From an uncultured Oscillospiraceae bacterium (lineage in GTDB: Bacteria; Bacillota; Clostridia; Oscillospirales; Acutalibacteraceae), in assembly GCA_905193225.1 (NCBI GenBank), contig CAJJNV010000003.1, forward strand, positions 32,573-96,572: a stretch of DNA of 64,000 nt, written 5' to 3'. Below are positions 24,295-33,117 of the stretch, one piece after another. The notes under the pieces are model-generated. The model did no database searches. It was not told where the DNA came from and was given only the letters and a program-made list of their open reading frames with translations. The first letter of the stretch is position 1. The number at the start of each line of letters is the position of its first letter. Both the position numbers and the translations under genes were made by a program.

Positions 24295-24993
24295 ATGGAT
24301 TTTTACGGACTGCAAAAAATGACACTGCTTGATTTTCCAAAAAAGGTGGCCTGCACGGTCTTTACCGGCGGGTGCAATTTCCGATGTCCTTTTTGCCACA
24401 ATGCCCTGCTTGTTACAAAGCTTTGCAGGGACGACATTTTCAGCGAACAGGATATACTCGATTTTCTTCAAAAGCGAGAGGGGCTGCTTGACGGGGTGTG
24501 CGTCACCGGCGGAGAACCGCTTATGCAAAAGGGCCTGCCCGCCTTTCTTGAGAAGGTCAAGGCTATGGGCTTTGCCGTGAAGGTAGACACAAACGGCAGC
24601 TTTCCCGACCGTCTTAAAAGTATAATCGACAGCGGTCTTTGTGACTATGTGGCAATGGACATTAAAAATTCCAAGGAAAAATACGCCGAAACGGTGGGCA
24701 TTCCCGATTTTGACACATCTTCAATCGAGCGGTCGGTGGAAATTTTAAAAAGCGGTGCCGTACCCTTTGAATTTCGCACCACCGTTGTAAAAGAGCTGCA
24801 CGGCATTCCCGACATCAAGGCCATTGCAAAATGGATATCTCCCGCCGAAAATTTCTTTTTACAGCAGTTTGTCGACAGCGGAGATCTCATCGGCAGGGGG
24901 CTTTCGGCCCATTCGACCGCCACACTTGAGAAAATGAGAGATGCAGCTTTAGAATATATACCAAATGTGCAAATTCGTGGAACAGAAATTTAA
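24295..24993 (+). CDS. nrdG: Anaerobic ribonucleoside-triphosphate reductase activating enzyme
   Basis: 232 residues from ATG 24295 with GGGGGAC upstream; an earlier in-frame ATG at 24253 is at the -10 box and is not used. The radical SAM cluster motif is GGCNFRCPFC (Cys-x3-Cys-x2-Cys), followed by VCVTGGEPLMQ and KVDTNGSFP. NrdG uses SAM to make the glycyl radical of NrdD. The long C-terminal part is typical of the activase type that precedes nrdD in Clostridia. It is 152 bases upstream of nrdD, which has its own promoter. Confidence 0.93.
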   Translation: MDFYGLQKMTLLDFPKKVACTVFTGGCNFRCPFCHNALLVTKLCRDDIFSEQDILDFLQKREGLLDGVCVTGGEPLMQKGLPAFLEKVKAMGFAVKVDTNGSFPDRLKSIIDSGLCDYVAMDIKNSKEKYAETVGIPDFDTSSIERSVEILKSGAVPFEFRTTVVKELHGIPDIKAIAKWISPAENFFLQQFVDSGDLIGRGLSAHSTATLEKMRDAALEYIPNVQIRGTEI

Positions 24994-24999
24994 AAATCG

Positions 25000-25047
25000 A
25001 CACAAGATATTGTGTTTTGCCCCTTGACAAGCGCAAAATCTTTGTGT
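25000..25047 (+). promoter_or_regulatory. Tandem NrdR boxes at the nrdD promoter
   Basis: Box 1, ACACAAGATATTGTGT (25000-25015), fits the NrdR consensus closely. Box 2, at about 25031-25047 (core GCGCAAAATCTTTGTGT), is weaker in its left half. Their centres are about 31 bases apart, the three-turn spacing known for NrdR, and box 2 fills the -35/-10 spacer. Confidence 0.6.
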
Positions 25048-25052
25048 ATACT
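25024..25052 (+). promoter_or_regulatory. Promoter of nrdD
   Basis: TTGACA (25024-25029), 17-base spacer, TATACT (25047-25052). Overlapped by the second NrdR box, which would block it. Confidence 0.75.
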
Positions 25053-25145
25053 CATAATTGCCAAACAAATTTTCCGCCGACCGCAGTGCCGTTTCGGCCG
25101 ACGGACCAAGATACAGCGCAGAGAGAATATTTTTTAAAGGAGAAA

Positions 25146-27545
25146 ATGAGAAAAATGTACACCGTCATTAAAAGAGACGGAAAGGAAGTTAATTTTGACC
25201 TTTCCAAAATCAGAAATGCCATAACTAAGGCCTTCGACGCCTGCGAAATGAACTATCATCCCGATACGGTCGATTTCCTCGCCTTAAAAGTAACCTCGGA
25301 TTTTGAACAAAAAATCACCGACGGAAAAATCACCGTTGAGGCCATTCAGGACAGCGTTGAATCGGTGCTCATCAAGGGCGGATACGACAGCGTTGCAAAA
25401 GCATACATTCTCTACCGCAAACAGCGCGAAAAATTCAGAAATTTAAGTACCACACTGCTTGACTATAAAAAGATCGTCGACAACTATCTTCAGATAAACG
25501 ACTGGAGAGTTAAGGAAAACTCCACCGTTACCTATTCGGTAGGCGGCCTTATTCTCAGCAATTCCGGCGCCATTACCGCCAACTACTGGCTGTCTGAGGT
25601 ATACGACGACGAGATCGGCGACGCACACAGAAACGCCGACATACATATCCACGACCTTTCCATGCTGACCGGTTACTGCGCCGGCTGGTCCCTTAAACAG
25701 CTTATTCAGGAAGGCCTTGGCGGAGTGCCCGGAAAGATAACCTCCTCCCCTGCTTCCCACCTTTCCACCCTCTGCAACCAAATGGTCAACTTCCTCGGAA
25801 TTATGCAGAACGAGTGGGCGGGTGCTCAGGCATTTTCCTCGTTTGATACCTATCTTGCTCCCTTTGTCAAGGTAGATAATCTTTCCTACAAGGAAGTTAA
25901 GCAGTGCATCCAGTCCTTTATTTACGGCGTAAACACTCCCAGCCGCTGGGGTACCCAGTCGCCCTTTACCAACATCACCCTCGACTGGACCGTTCCCGCC
26001 GACCTTGCCGAGCTTAACGCAATCGTGGGCGGCAAGGAAATGGACTTCAAATACAAAGACTGCAAAAAAGAAATGGATATGGTCAACAAGGCCTTCATCG
26101 AAATCATGATCGAGGGCGACGCCAACGGCAGAGGCTTCCAGTATCCCATCCCCACCTATTCCATAACCCGCGATTTCGATTGGTCGGAAACCGAGAACAA
26201 CAAGCTTCTCTTTGAAATGACCGCCAAATACGGTACTCCCTATTTCTCCAACTATATCAATTCCGATATGGAACCTTCGGACGTGCGTTCCATGTGCTGC
26301 AGACTCCGTCTCGACCTTCGCGAGCTTCGCAAAAAATCCGGCGGTTTCTTCGGAAGCGGCGAGTCCACCGGATCGGTAGGCGTTGTAACCATCAATATGC
26401 CCAGAATTGCTTATCTCGCAAAGGACAAGGCCGATTTCTTTGAGCGTCTCGACAAACTTATGGACATTTCGGCAAGATCTCTTAAAATCAAGAGAACTGT
26501 TATTACAAAGCTTCTCGACAACGGCCTTTATCCCTACACCAAGCGTTATCTCGGCACCTTCAACAACCACTTTTCCACTATCGGTCTTGTGGGAATGAAC
26601 GAGGCCGGCCTCAACGCTAAGTGGCTGAGAAAAGACCTGACCCACAAGGAAACCCAGGACTTTACCGTTGAAGTGCTTAACCACATGAGAGAGCGCCTTT
26701 CCGACTATCAGGAGCAGTACGGCGACCTTTACAACCTTGAGGCTACTCCTGCCGAATCCACCTCCTTCCGCCTTGCAAAACACGATGTCAAGCGCTTCCC
26801 CGGCATCATCACCGCCGCCAAGAGCTGCGATGACACCCCTTACTACACCAACAGCTCCCACCTGCCGGTCGGATACACCGAGGACATTTTCTCGGCTCTC
26901 GATGTTCAGGATGAGCTTCAGACTCTTTACACCTCGGGTACCGTTTTCCACGCATTCTTAGGTGAAAAGCTTCCCGACTGGAAGGCGGCAGCCACCCTCG
27001 TTCGCAAGATCGCCGAGAATTACAAGCTTCCCTACTACACCATGTCCCCCACCTATTCGGTCTGCAAAAACCACGGATATCTTTCGGGCGAGCAGAAAAA
27101 GTGCCCCATTTGCGGAGAAACCACCGAGATATACAGCCGTATTACCGGATACTATCGTCCGGTTCAAAACTGGAACGACGGCAAGACCCAGGAATATAAA
27201 GACCGCAAGGTTTACAACATCGGTACTTCCAAGCTGACCCACAACGGCGTTATCGGCGGAGAAAACACCAAGGAAGTTTGCGAGACGGTTATCGAGACCA
27301 TGCCCGAAGGTGAAGGTCTTAAGGACGGCAACCTGCTCTTTGTGACCGCCACCTGCCCTAACTGCAAAATAGCCTGTGCCACTCTCGACAAGGCCGGCGT
27401 TGAATATACCAAGATATATGCCAACGAACAGCCCGATTTTGCAAAAGAGCTGGGTGTCAAACAGGCTCCCACTCTTGTTGTGGTAAAGGACGGACAGACC
27501 GAGAAATTCTCGGGTGTTTCGGACATTAAAAAGCATCTCAGCTGA
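25146..27545 (+). CDS. nrdD: Class III ribonucleotide reductase with a fused C-terminal glutaredoxin domain
   Basis: 799 residues from ATG 25146 (AAAGGAG just upstream; the ATG at 25155 is also possible). It converts ribonucleoside triphosphates to deoxy forms without oxygen. An N-terminal ATP-cone (about 1-95) is followed by the ten-stranded barrel with MCCRLRLDL (Cys384/385, thiyl site). A zinc site has Cys640, Cys653 and Cys656, with His643, and the glycyl-radical motif SRITGYYRP places Gly668. After residue 725 a redox domain has CPNC (Cys737, Cys740) and the cis-Pro segment KQAPTLVVV. This resembles glutaredoxin/NrdH. Reduction is then likely thioredoxin-type rather than by formate, which fits the reductase gene 41 bases downstream. 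Confidence 0.93.
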   Translation: MRKMYTVIKRDGKEVNFDLSKIRNAITKAFDACEMNYHPDTVDFLALKVTSDFEQKITDGKITVEAIQDSVESVLIKGGYDSVAKAYILYRKQREKFRNLSTTLLDYKKIVDNYLQINDWRVKENSTVTYSVGGLILSNSGAITANYWLSEVYDDEIGDAHRNADIHIHDLSMLTGYCAGWSLKQLIQEGLGGVPGKITSSPASHLSTLCNQMVNFLGIMQNEWAGAQAFSSFDTYLAPFVKVDNLSYKEVKQCIQSFIYGVNTPSRWGTQSPFTNITLDWTVPADLAELNAIVGGKEMDFKYKDCKKEMDMVNKAFIEIMIEGDANGRGFQYPIPTYSITRDFDWSETENNKLLFEMTAKYGTPYFSNYINSDMEPSDVRSMCCRLRLDLRELRKKSGGFFGSGESTGSVGVVTINMPRIAYLAKDKADFFERLDKLMDISARSLKIKRTVITKLLDNGLYPYTKRYLGTFNNHFSTIGLVGMNEAGLNAKWLRKDLTHKETQDFTVEVLNHMRERLSDYQEQYGDLYNLEATPAESTSFRLAKHDVKRFPGIITAAKSCDDTPYYTNSSHLPVGYTEDIFSALDVQDELQTLYTSGTVFHAFLGEKLPDWKAAATLVRKIAENYKLPYYTMSPTYSVCKNHGYLSGEQKKCPICGETTEIYSRITGYYRPVQNWNDGKTQEYKDRKVYNIGTSKLTHNGVIGGENTKEVCETVIETMPEGEGLKDGNLLFVTATCPNCKIACATLDKAGVEYTKIYANEQPDFAKELGVKQAPTLVVVKDGQTEKFSGVSDIKKHLS

Positions 27546-27586
27546 CAAACCGAGTAATCTACCAACTTGAATTTCAGGTGTAAAGA

Positions 27587-28492
27587 ATGTATGACATTAT
27601 AATCATCGGCGGCGGCCCTGCGGGGCTGACCGCCGCTATATATGGAAAAAGAGCCGGAAAGTCGGTTCTTGTTATCGAAAAAGAAACCTTTGGCGGGCAG
27701 ATAACCTTTTCCCCAAAGGTTGAAAATATTCCCGGATTTATGCCTCTTTCGGGCAATGAATTTGCCGAAAAGCTGGTTGAACAGGCCTTGTCTCTCGGTG
27801 CCGATGTGGAAATGACAAAGGCCGAAAAAATCAAAAACGGTAAGATTAAAACCGTCGTCACCGAGGACGGAGATTTTGAAGGCAAGGCGGTCATAATTGC
27901 CTCGGGCGCAAAGCACAGACTTTTGGGAGCAAAGGGCGAGCAAAATTTCATCGGAGAGGGCATTTCCTTTTGCGCCGTGTGCGACGGAGCTTTTTACAAG
28001 GGGCAGGAGGTGGCCGTTATCGGCGGCGGAAATTCCGCTTTGCAGGAGGCGCTGCTGCTCAGCGACCTTTGCAAAAAGGTGACGGTCGTGCAAAATCTCG
28101 ATTTTCTGACCGGCGAGCAGGCTCTTATAGACCAGCTTGACGTCAGGGAAAATATCGAGGTAATAACCGGCACGGTGGTCGAAAGCTTCGACGGACAGGA
28201 CGAGCTGTCGGCAATAACCATTAAACGCCTTAAAGACGGAAAAACCTCTTCTCTTTCGGTAAACGGTGTATTTCTGGCTGTGGGTCTTGAACCGCAGAAT
28301 CAGCCTTTCGGCACTCTTGCGGGGCTTGACGAGCGGGGATACATCATTTCCGACGAGCACTGCAAAACCAAGACCGACGGCATTTTTACGGCCGGAGACT
28401 GCCGCACAAAAAAGATAAGGCAGGTCACTACCGCCGCCGCCGACGGAAGCATCGCCGCCCTTGCAGCCTGCGAATATATAGATAACCTTTAA
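27587..28492 (+). CDS. trxB: Thioredoxin-reductase-like FAD/NAD(P) flavoprotein
   Basis: 301 residues, the short TrxR length. FAD binding IIIGGGPAGLTAAIYG at the N terminus, a redox pair CAVC (Cys129, Cys132), NAD(P)-binding VIGGGNSALQEALLL, and the C-terminal FAD motif IFTAGDCRTKKIRQV are all in place. It passes electrons from NAD(P)H to a thioredoxin or glutaredoxin. Its place directly after nrdD, 41 bases away and with no separate promoter, suggests that the fused redox domain of NrdD is the substrate. A terminator closes the transcript at 28514. Confidence 0.9.
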   Translation: MYDIIIIGGGPAGLTAAIYGKRAGKSVLVIEKETFGGQITFSPKVENIPGFMPLSGNEFAEKLVEQALSLGADVEMTKAEKIKNGKIKTVVTEDGDFEGKAVIIASGAKHRLLGAKGEQNFIGEGISFCAVCDGAFYKGQEVAVIGGGNSALQEALLLSDLCKKVTVVQNLDFLTGEQALIDQLDVRENIEVITGTVVESFDGQDELSAITIKRLKDGKTSSLSVNGVFLAVGLEPQNQPFGTLAGLDERGYIISDEHCKTKTDGIFTAGDCRTKKIRQVTTAAADGSIAALAACEYIDNL

Positions 28493-28513
28493 TCTCTATT
28501 TCTGCGTATACCA

Positions 28514-28552
28514 ATCCCGCCCTTCCCGAGCACTCGGGAAGGGCGGGATTTT
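28514..28552 (+). terminator. Strong terminator after trxB
   Basis: ATCCCGCCCTTCCCGAG / CTCGGGAAGGGCGGGAT is a 16-17 bp stem with a short loop, followed by TTTT. Confidence 0.9.
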
Positions 28553-28684
28553 GCTGCATCAGCGGCCAAAAATATGTTTAAGTATAAAGCATATGTTATA
28601 CTATATTGTGGCCTGCAAAAAGCTTTGTCACAGGCTGTCGGTTTGCATTACGCGTCTTCCGCAAGCGCCCTTGTTCTGCCGAAT

Positions 28685-30442
28685 TTATCCTATCTCGCCC
28701 ACGATCTGATACTTCTGCGAATAGGCCTTATAATCCTCCTTAAACTGCTCGCTTTGGTGGCGGAGAGCGTGGAGGGTCTCATGGACATTGAGGTTGTGCA
28801 CCGCCTTGTCGATTATACAGACGGCCACATTTGAGCAATGATCTGACACCCTTTCGAGATTGGTTATAATGTCGGAAAGTACGAATCCCGCCTCGGGGCT
28901 GCAATCTCCGCGTCTCATTCTCATAATATGGCGGGTCCTGACCTCCTCTTTTATGGCATCGATAACCTGCTCTAAAGGCTCGATCTTTTTGGCGGCGCTG
29001 CTGTCGCCCTTTACAAAGGCATTTACGGTCAGTCCCGTTATCTCATTGACGGCGTTTATCATAACCGAAAGGTCGCTTTGCGCCTCTTTTGAAAAGGTCA
29101 GCTTTTTGTCGCTCAGTTCCTCGGCCGATTCGAGAATGTTAACAGCGTGATCGCCTATGCGCTCAAAATCTCCTATAACCTTTAAAAGGGCTGTGGCCTC
29201 CTCGCTGTCTGAATCGGAAAGGGCTTTTGAGGACAGCTTTATAAGATAGGTTCCGCAAATATCCTCGTATTTATCGGTTTTTTGTTCTAACTTTTTAACA
29301 TTCTGTGCAAGCTCGGGAGAAAAATCTTTCAAGGCCTCGGTTGAAAGGGACAAGGCCTTTATCGCCTTTCTGCCCATATCGGCAGTCACTCTTTTACACT
29401 GCTCAAGAGCAAGGGGCGGAGTGGAAAGAAGTCTCTCGTCCAGTTTTTCGTCCTTTTCCTTTTGCTCGTTGTCCTTTATGACGGTCAGCGCCAGCCGTTC
29501 GAGCAGCGACGACAGCGGCATAAGGATTATAACGCAAAGTATGTTGAAGGTTGAATGGGCAACCGCAATTCCCATGGTGGTGGCCGCCTGGCCCAAAATT
29601 GCGGGATGTGCAAGAGCACTCACAAGTGAAAATGCCGATAACCAAACCGCCGTTCCGATAACATTAAAGGAAAGATGGACAAAGGCGGCTCGCTTGGCGC
29701 TTTTGTTGGCGCCGATTGACGAGAGGATGGCGGTTATACATGTGCCGATATTTTGTCCCATAACAATGGGGATGGCGGAGGCATAGGTTATCTGGCCGGT
29801 CATTGCGAGCGCCTGTAAAATACCTACCGATGCAGAGGAGGACTGAATGACAGCCGTTAAAAGCGCCCCTGCAAGCACTCCCAAGACAGGATTGGAAAAG
29901 GCCATAAAAAGCTGACGGAAGGCAGGTACCTCGGAAAGGCCCGAAACGGCCGAGGTCATGGTCTCCATTCCGTACATAAGGGTTGCAAACCCGAGGAATA
30001 TCATTCCGGTATCTTTCTTTTTGTCGCTTTTTGCAAACATAAAAAGAACTATTCCCACAAGGGCAAGCAAGGGAGTAAAGGAAGAGGGCTTGAGCATTTT
30101 TATCCACACATTATCGCTGCTTATGCCTGCAAGGGAAAGTATCCAGCTGGTCACGGTGGTGCCCACATTGGCGCCCATAATTACATTTATAGCTTGTTTT
30201 AAGGTCATAAGGCCCGAGTTTACAAAACCTACGACCATAACCGTTGTGGCCGACGAACTTTGTATTACCGAGGTCACTCCGCAGCCGGTTAAAAATCCCG
30301 CCAGCTTTCCGGTGGTCATTTTCCCGAGGATGGTGCGAAGTCCGCCTCCCGCTCTTTTTTCAAGAGCCTGTCCCATAAGACTCATTCCGAACAGAAATAG
30401 ACATAGGCCACCTACCATGGTCAACGCGCTGAAAATATCCAT
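28685..30442 (-). CDS. Na+/phosphate cotransporter family protein with PhoU-like domain
   Basis: 585 residues. Two Na/Pi-cotransporter repeats fill about residues 5-315, each with the QSSSAT/QSSSAS motif (VIQSSSATTVMV and VIQSSSASVGIL) that lines the substrate path. A helical PhoU-like domain follows (about 350-560), with FERIGDHAVNI and LERVSDHCSNVAV. It should take up phosphate with sodium and be tuned by the PhoU part. The AGCGGAGG ribosome site precedes ATG 30442. The palindrome TTTTGAT-TTT-ATCAAAA near 30508 lies in the leader and could be an operator, but no regulator is known for it here. Confidence 0.92.
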   Translation of the reverse strand: MDIFSALTMVGGLCLFLFGMSLMGQALEKRAGGGLRTILGKMTTGKLAGFLTGCGVTSVIQSSSATTVMVVGFVNSGLMTLKQAINVIMGANVGTTVTSWILSLAGISSDNVWIKMLKPSSFTPLLALVGIVLFMFAKSDKKKDTGMIFLGFATLMYGMETMTSAVSGLSEVPAFRQLFMAFSNPVLGVLAGALLTAVIQSSSASVGILQALAMTGQITYASAIPIVMGQNIGTCITAILSSIGANKSAKRAAFVHLSFNVIGTAVWLSAFSLVSALAHPAILGQAATTMGIAVAHSTFNILCVIILMPLSSLLERLALTVIKDNEQKEKDEKLDERLLSTPPLALEQCKRVTADMGRKAIKALSLSTEALKDFSPELAQNVKKLEQKTDKYEDICGTYLIKLSSKALSDSDSEEATALLKVIGDFERIGDHAVNILESAEELSDKKLTFSKEAQSDLSVMINAVNEITGLTVNAFVKGDSSAAKKIEPLEQVIDAIKEEVRTRHIMRMRRGDCSPEAGFVLSDIITNLERVSDHCSNVAVCIIDKAVHNLNVHETLHALRHQSEQFKEDYKAYSQKYQIVGEIG

Positions 30443-30684
30443 AAATTCCCTCCGCTTACATTTGGCTGTATTTTTGCCCTTTTTGTTTTCACATCATTTT
30501 AACATTTTTGATTTTATCAAAACAATGCAAAATCGGTTATCAAGGTTTTGTAAAATCGATGTAAAATAGGCGGGCTTTTACGGGAAAAAACAACGGTTTT
30601 CGGCAAGAAAAGTTTTAATTCTGTTAAATCGGATCCGTTTGCACAATTGAGAAAAGAAGAAATCCGGCATTTCCTTTTGAAAGC

Positions 30685-30726
30685 AAAAAATCCCCGAAAG
30701 ACGACGGTTAAATCATCTTTCGGGGA
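30685..30726 (-). terminator. Terminator after the GH92 gene
   Basis: On the minus strand TCCCCGAAAG / CTTTCGGGGA is followed by TTTTTT. The rest of 30443-30684 is AT-rich promoter and leader sequence for the phosphate transporter. Confidence 0.85.
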
Positions 30727-30785
30727 TATTTAATCAAATTAAATGAGCATTAAAACAAACGGGCAAAGATGGTTTTTCCTTTGCC

Positions 30786-32987
30786 TTATTTATTTTTTGA
30801 CAATGAATAGGGAAGCTCATTTTCGGCGTATTCGGAAGAAACGGGCTTTGATGACATTTTGAAAACAAGCTCGCCGCCGGCCTTGATGTCGCCGTGGCTT
30901 ACAAAGGTTTTATGATATTCCCTGCCGTCGAGAAGCATTTTGCTTACATAGACATTTTCGTCGCTGTTGCCTTCGGCCTTAATGACAAAATCCTTGCCGC
31001 TGTCGGTGTGGATGACAGCCGAGCTGACGGTTGGCGATCCGACAACATATTCGGCAACTGACGGGCAAACAGGATAAAATCCGAGGGCCGAGAAAACATA
31101 CCAGCCGCTTGTGCTGCCGTTGTCCTCGTCGCCGGGGTATCCTCTGTATCCCGAGTTAAACAGCTCCTTACAGGCTTTTCTGACCCAGTAGGCCGTTTTT
31201 TCGGGAGCACCCATATAGGAATAGATATAGGGAATGTGGAAGCTGGGCTGATTTGAAAGGGCGCACTGGCCGAAATCCACCGAAGCCATTTCACTCATTT
31301 CGTGGATTAGACCGCCGTATCCGCAACCGTTGAAAAGGGGCGGAGTATCAAACAGCTTGTCCATTTTTTCGATCATCTTATCTTTACCGCCCATCATTTC
31401 CGCAAGACCTGCAAAATCGTGAAACACAGCGAAGGAATTCTGCCAGGGGCCGCCCTCGGTATAATCTCCGCCCCAGTCGAACTGGGTCCAGTCGTCCCGT
31501 TCGTTTCCGTCCTTATCCCTTGAAAGCATAAAGGTCTTTTCGGTGTTGAAGATGTTGCGGTAGTAAAGGCTGCGTCCGTAAAACTCCTTTGCAAGGTCGT
31601 CTTTACCGAGATGTTCGGCAATTTTCGCAATGGAAAAATCGCCGTAGGCATAGTCCTGGGTCTTGTTGACGCTTTCCCTATGGTCTCTTGTAACATAGTG
31701 GTATTTGATATAGTCGGCAATGCCCTCGCGGCCGTATTTAGGCTCGGGACTTTCGGTTGTTGCGTGGCGGAGCATTGATTCAAGCATAAGCTCGATTGTC
31801 GCCTTGTCGGTAACAACGCCCTTTTCCACCGCATCGGCAAAAAGATTGTCGATAGATGTGCCGGGCATACAGTCCACCGCACCGGGATCCATCCATCTGG
31901 GCAGCCAGCCCGATTCCTTATAAAAATTAAGGAAGCCGTCGCACATATCGCGGTATTCATCCGAAGCGATTATGGAATAAAGGGGATAAACGGTTTTATA
32001 TGTATCCCAAAAGCCGTTGTCGCTGTAAAGGGGACCGTCGTAGATCTTGCCGTCGGCAGGGCTGTAATGCTTTTGCGCGTCGTTTTTATCATATTCGCAC
32101 ATATTTCTCGGGAAGAGAAACATTCTGTAAAGGCAGCTGTAAAAGGTCTTTTTGACCTCTTCTTCGGCCTTGATCTCTATTCTGTGAAGAATTTCTTCCC
32201 ATTTTTCGATTGCCGCAGATTTAACATCGTCGTAGGTCTTTCCGTCAAGCTCTTTCAGGTTTTGTCTGGCCTGCTCGGTGCTTATAAAGGATGTGGCGAT
32301 TCTCATTTCAAAATCGTCCGGAGCACCGCAAAGGGCAATGTCGGCAAAAATATTGTCGGCAAAAGCTTCCTTTACCGCATCGAGCCTTTGACCATGGTGG
32401 GTATAAAAGGCTGTATTTTCAACATCGATTTTTTTATCGAAGGAGATTGCAAAATAAATTCCGAAATTCTCGGGCACCTCGTTAAAATGGTTGCACACCT
32501 TTCCGGTAACAATTCCATCGTCGTTTACCGAAATTTCGGCTCCGCAAAAAAGCTTTAAAAGCATACTTCTGCCGCCGTGTGCATCGTAATAATGCACCTT
32601 GACAGTTGCCGAGCGCTGTGCCGGCGTAAGGCTCACCTTTGCCCGCTGAATCTGAAAATCCACATTTATCTCGTGAGGATTCATCTCGGTTTTTTCGGGC
32701 ACAAAGGAGCTGGGACTGCAAATGCCCGCTTTGGAGCTTTCACTTCTCGGCATAAAGGTGAGAAATCCGTAATCCCCAAGCCAGCGGTTGGAGCAATGGG
32801 TCAGCCTGATGCCGGTTGTGACCCTATCGGTAGCATTGAAAATTTCAAGAGGATTGTGTCCTCTCGTTTCGACCAAAAAGTTGTTCATACCGAAGGGCAG
32901 CGAGGTCATGGGCAGGGTATTTCCGTTGGAAAAAAGAGGGGTGGTGTCGGTTCCCATACGGATATTTACATAATCGAGAAATTTCAT
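30786..32987 (-). CDS. Glycoside hydrolase family 92 alpha-mannosidase
   Basis: 733 residues, normal for GH92, without a signal peptide, so cytoplasmic. GH92 enzymes are calcium-dependent exo-alpha-1,2 (or 1,3/1,4/1,6) mannosidases. Features seen are NIRMGTDTTPLFSNGNTLP and SLPFGMNNF at the N terminus, WDTYKTVYPLYSI, RWMDPGAVDCMPGTSID, and the C-terminal GYPGDEDNGSTSGWYVFSALG with the acid/base-side DEDNGS segment. It is downstream of a second GH38 gene in the same direction, across a 130-base gap with a hairpin and a repeat, so the two form a mannoside-degradation operon. Confidence 0.92.
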   Translation of the reverse strand: MKFLDYVNIRMGTDTTPLFSNGNTLPMTSLPFGMNNFLVETRGHNPLEIFNATDRVTTGIRLTHCSNRWLGDYGFLTFMPRSESSKAGICSPSSFVPEKTEMNPHEINVDFQIQRAKVSLTPAQRSATVKVHYYDAHGGRSMLLKLFCGAEISVNDDGIVTGKVCNHFNEVPENFGIYFAISFDKKIDVENTAFYTHHGQRLDAVKEAFADNIFADIALCGAPDDFEMRIATSFISTEQARQNLKELDGKTYDDVKSAAIEKWEEILHRIEIKAEEEVKKTFYSCLYRMFLFPRNMCEYDKNDAQKHYSPADGKIYDGPLYSDNGFWDTYKTVYPLYSIIASDEYRDMCDGFLNFYKESGWLPRWMDPGAVDCMPGTSIDNLFADAVEKGVVTDKATIELMLESMLRHATTESPEPKYGREGIADYIKYHYVTRDHRESVNKTQDYAYGDFSIAKIAEHLGKDDLAKEFYGRSLYYRNIFNTEKTFMLSRDKDGNERDDWTQFDWGGDYTEGGPWQNSFAVFHDFAGLAEMMGGKDKMIEKMDKLFDTPPLFNGCGYGGLIHEMSEMASVDFGQCALSNQPSFHIPYIYSYMGAPEKTAYWVRKACKELFNSGYRGYPGDEDNGSTSGWYVFSALGFYPVCPSVAEYVVGSPTVSSAVIHTDSGKDFVIKAEGNSDENVYVSKMLLDGREYHKTFVSHGDIKAGGELVFKMSSKPVSSEYAENELPYSLSKNK

Positions 32988-33017
32988 AGTATCTTCCTAT
33001 CGCAAAAAATCAGTCAA

Positions 33018-33050
33018 GGACGGCCGCAAGCAAATGCCCAACGGCCGTCC
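33018..33050 (-). other. Intercistronic hairpin between GH38 and GH92 genes
   Basis: GGACGGCCG / CGGCCGTCC with a 15-base loop, followed on the minus strand by TTGACTGATTTTTT. It may be a partial terminator or a message stabiliser between the two mannosidases. Confidence 0.5.
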
Positions 33051-33071
33051 CGTTTAATATAGTTTTTTCGA

Positions 33072-33107
33072 TCAAGCAGCAGATGTTCGGTCACCTGTTT
33101 GCTTACC
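33072..33107. repeat. Short copy of the dispersed TTAAGCA repeat
   Basis: TCAAGCAGCAGATGTTCGG at the left and CTGTTTGCTTACC at the right form the usual complementary ends. It lies in the gap between the two mannosidase genes. Confidence 0.5.
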
Positions 33108-33117
33108 GATGCAGTTA

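Noticed and set aside
25047..25145. Extended nrdD start at 25017
   Set aside because: The frame is open to there, but those 43 codons lie over the promoter and NrdR boxes and do not resemble the ATP-cone start.
25146..25157. ATG 25155 as the nrdD start
   Set aside because: Kept ATG 25146 as the call, since both follow the same site; the shorter start is possible and differs by three residues only.
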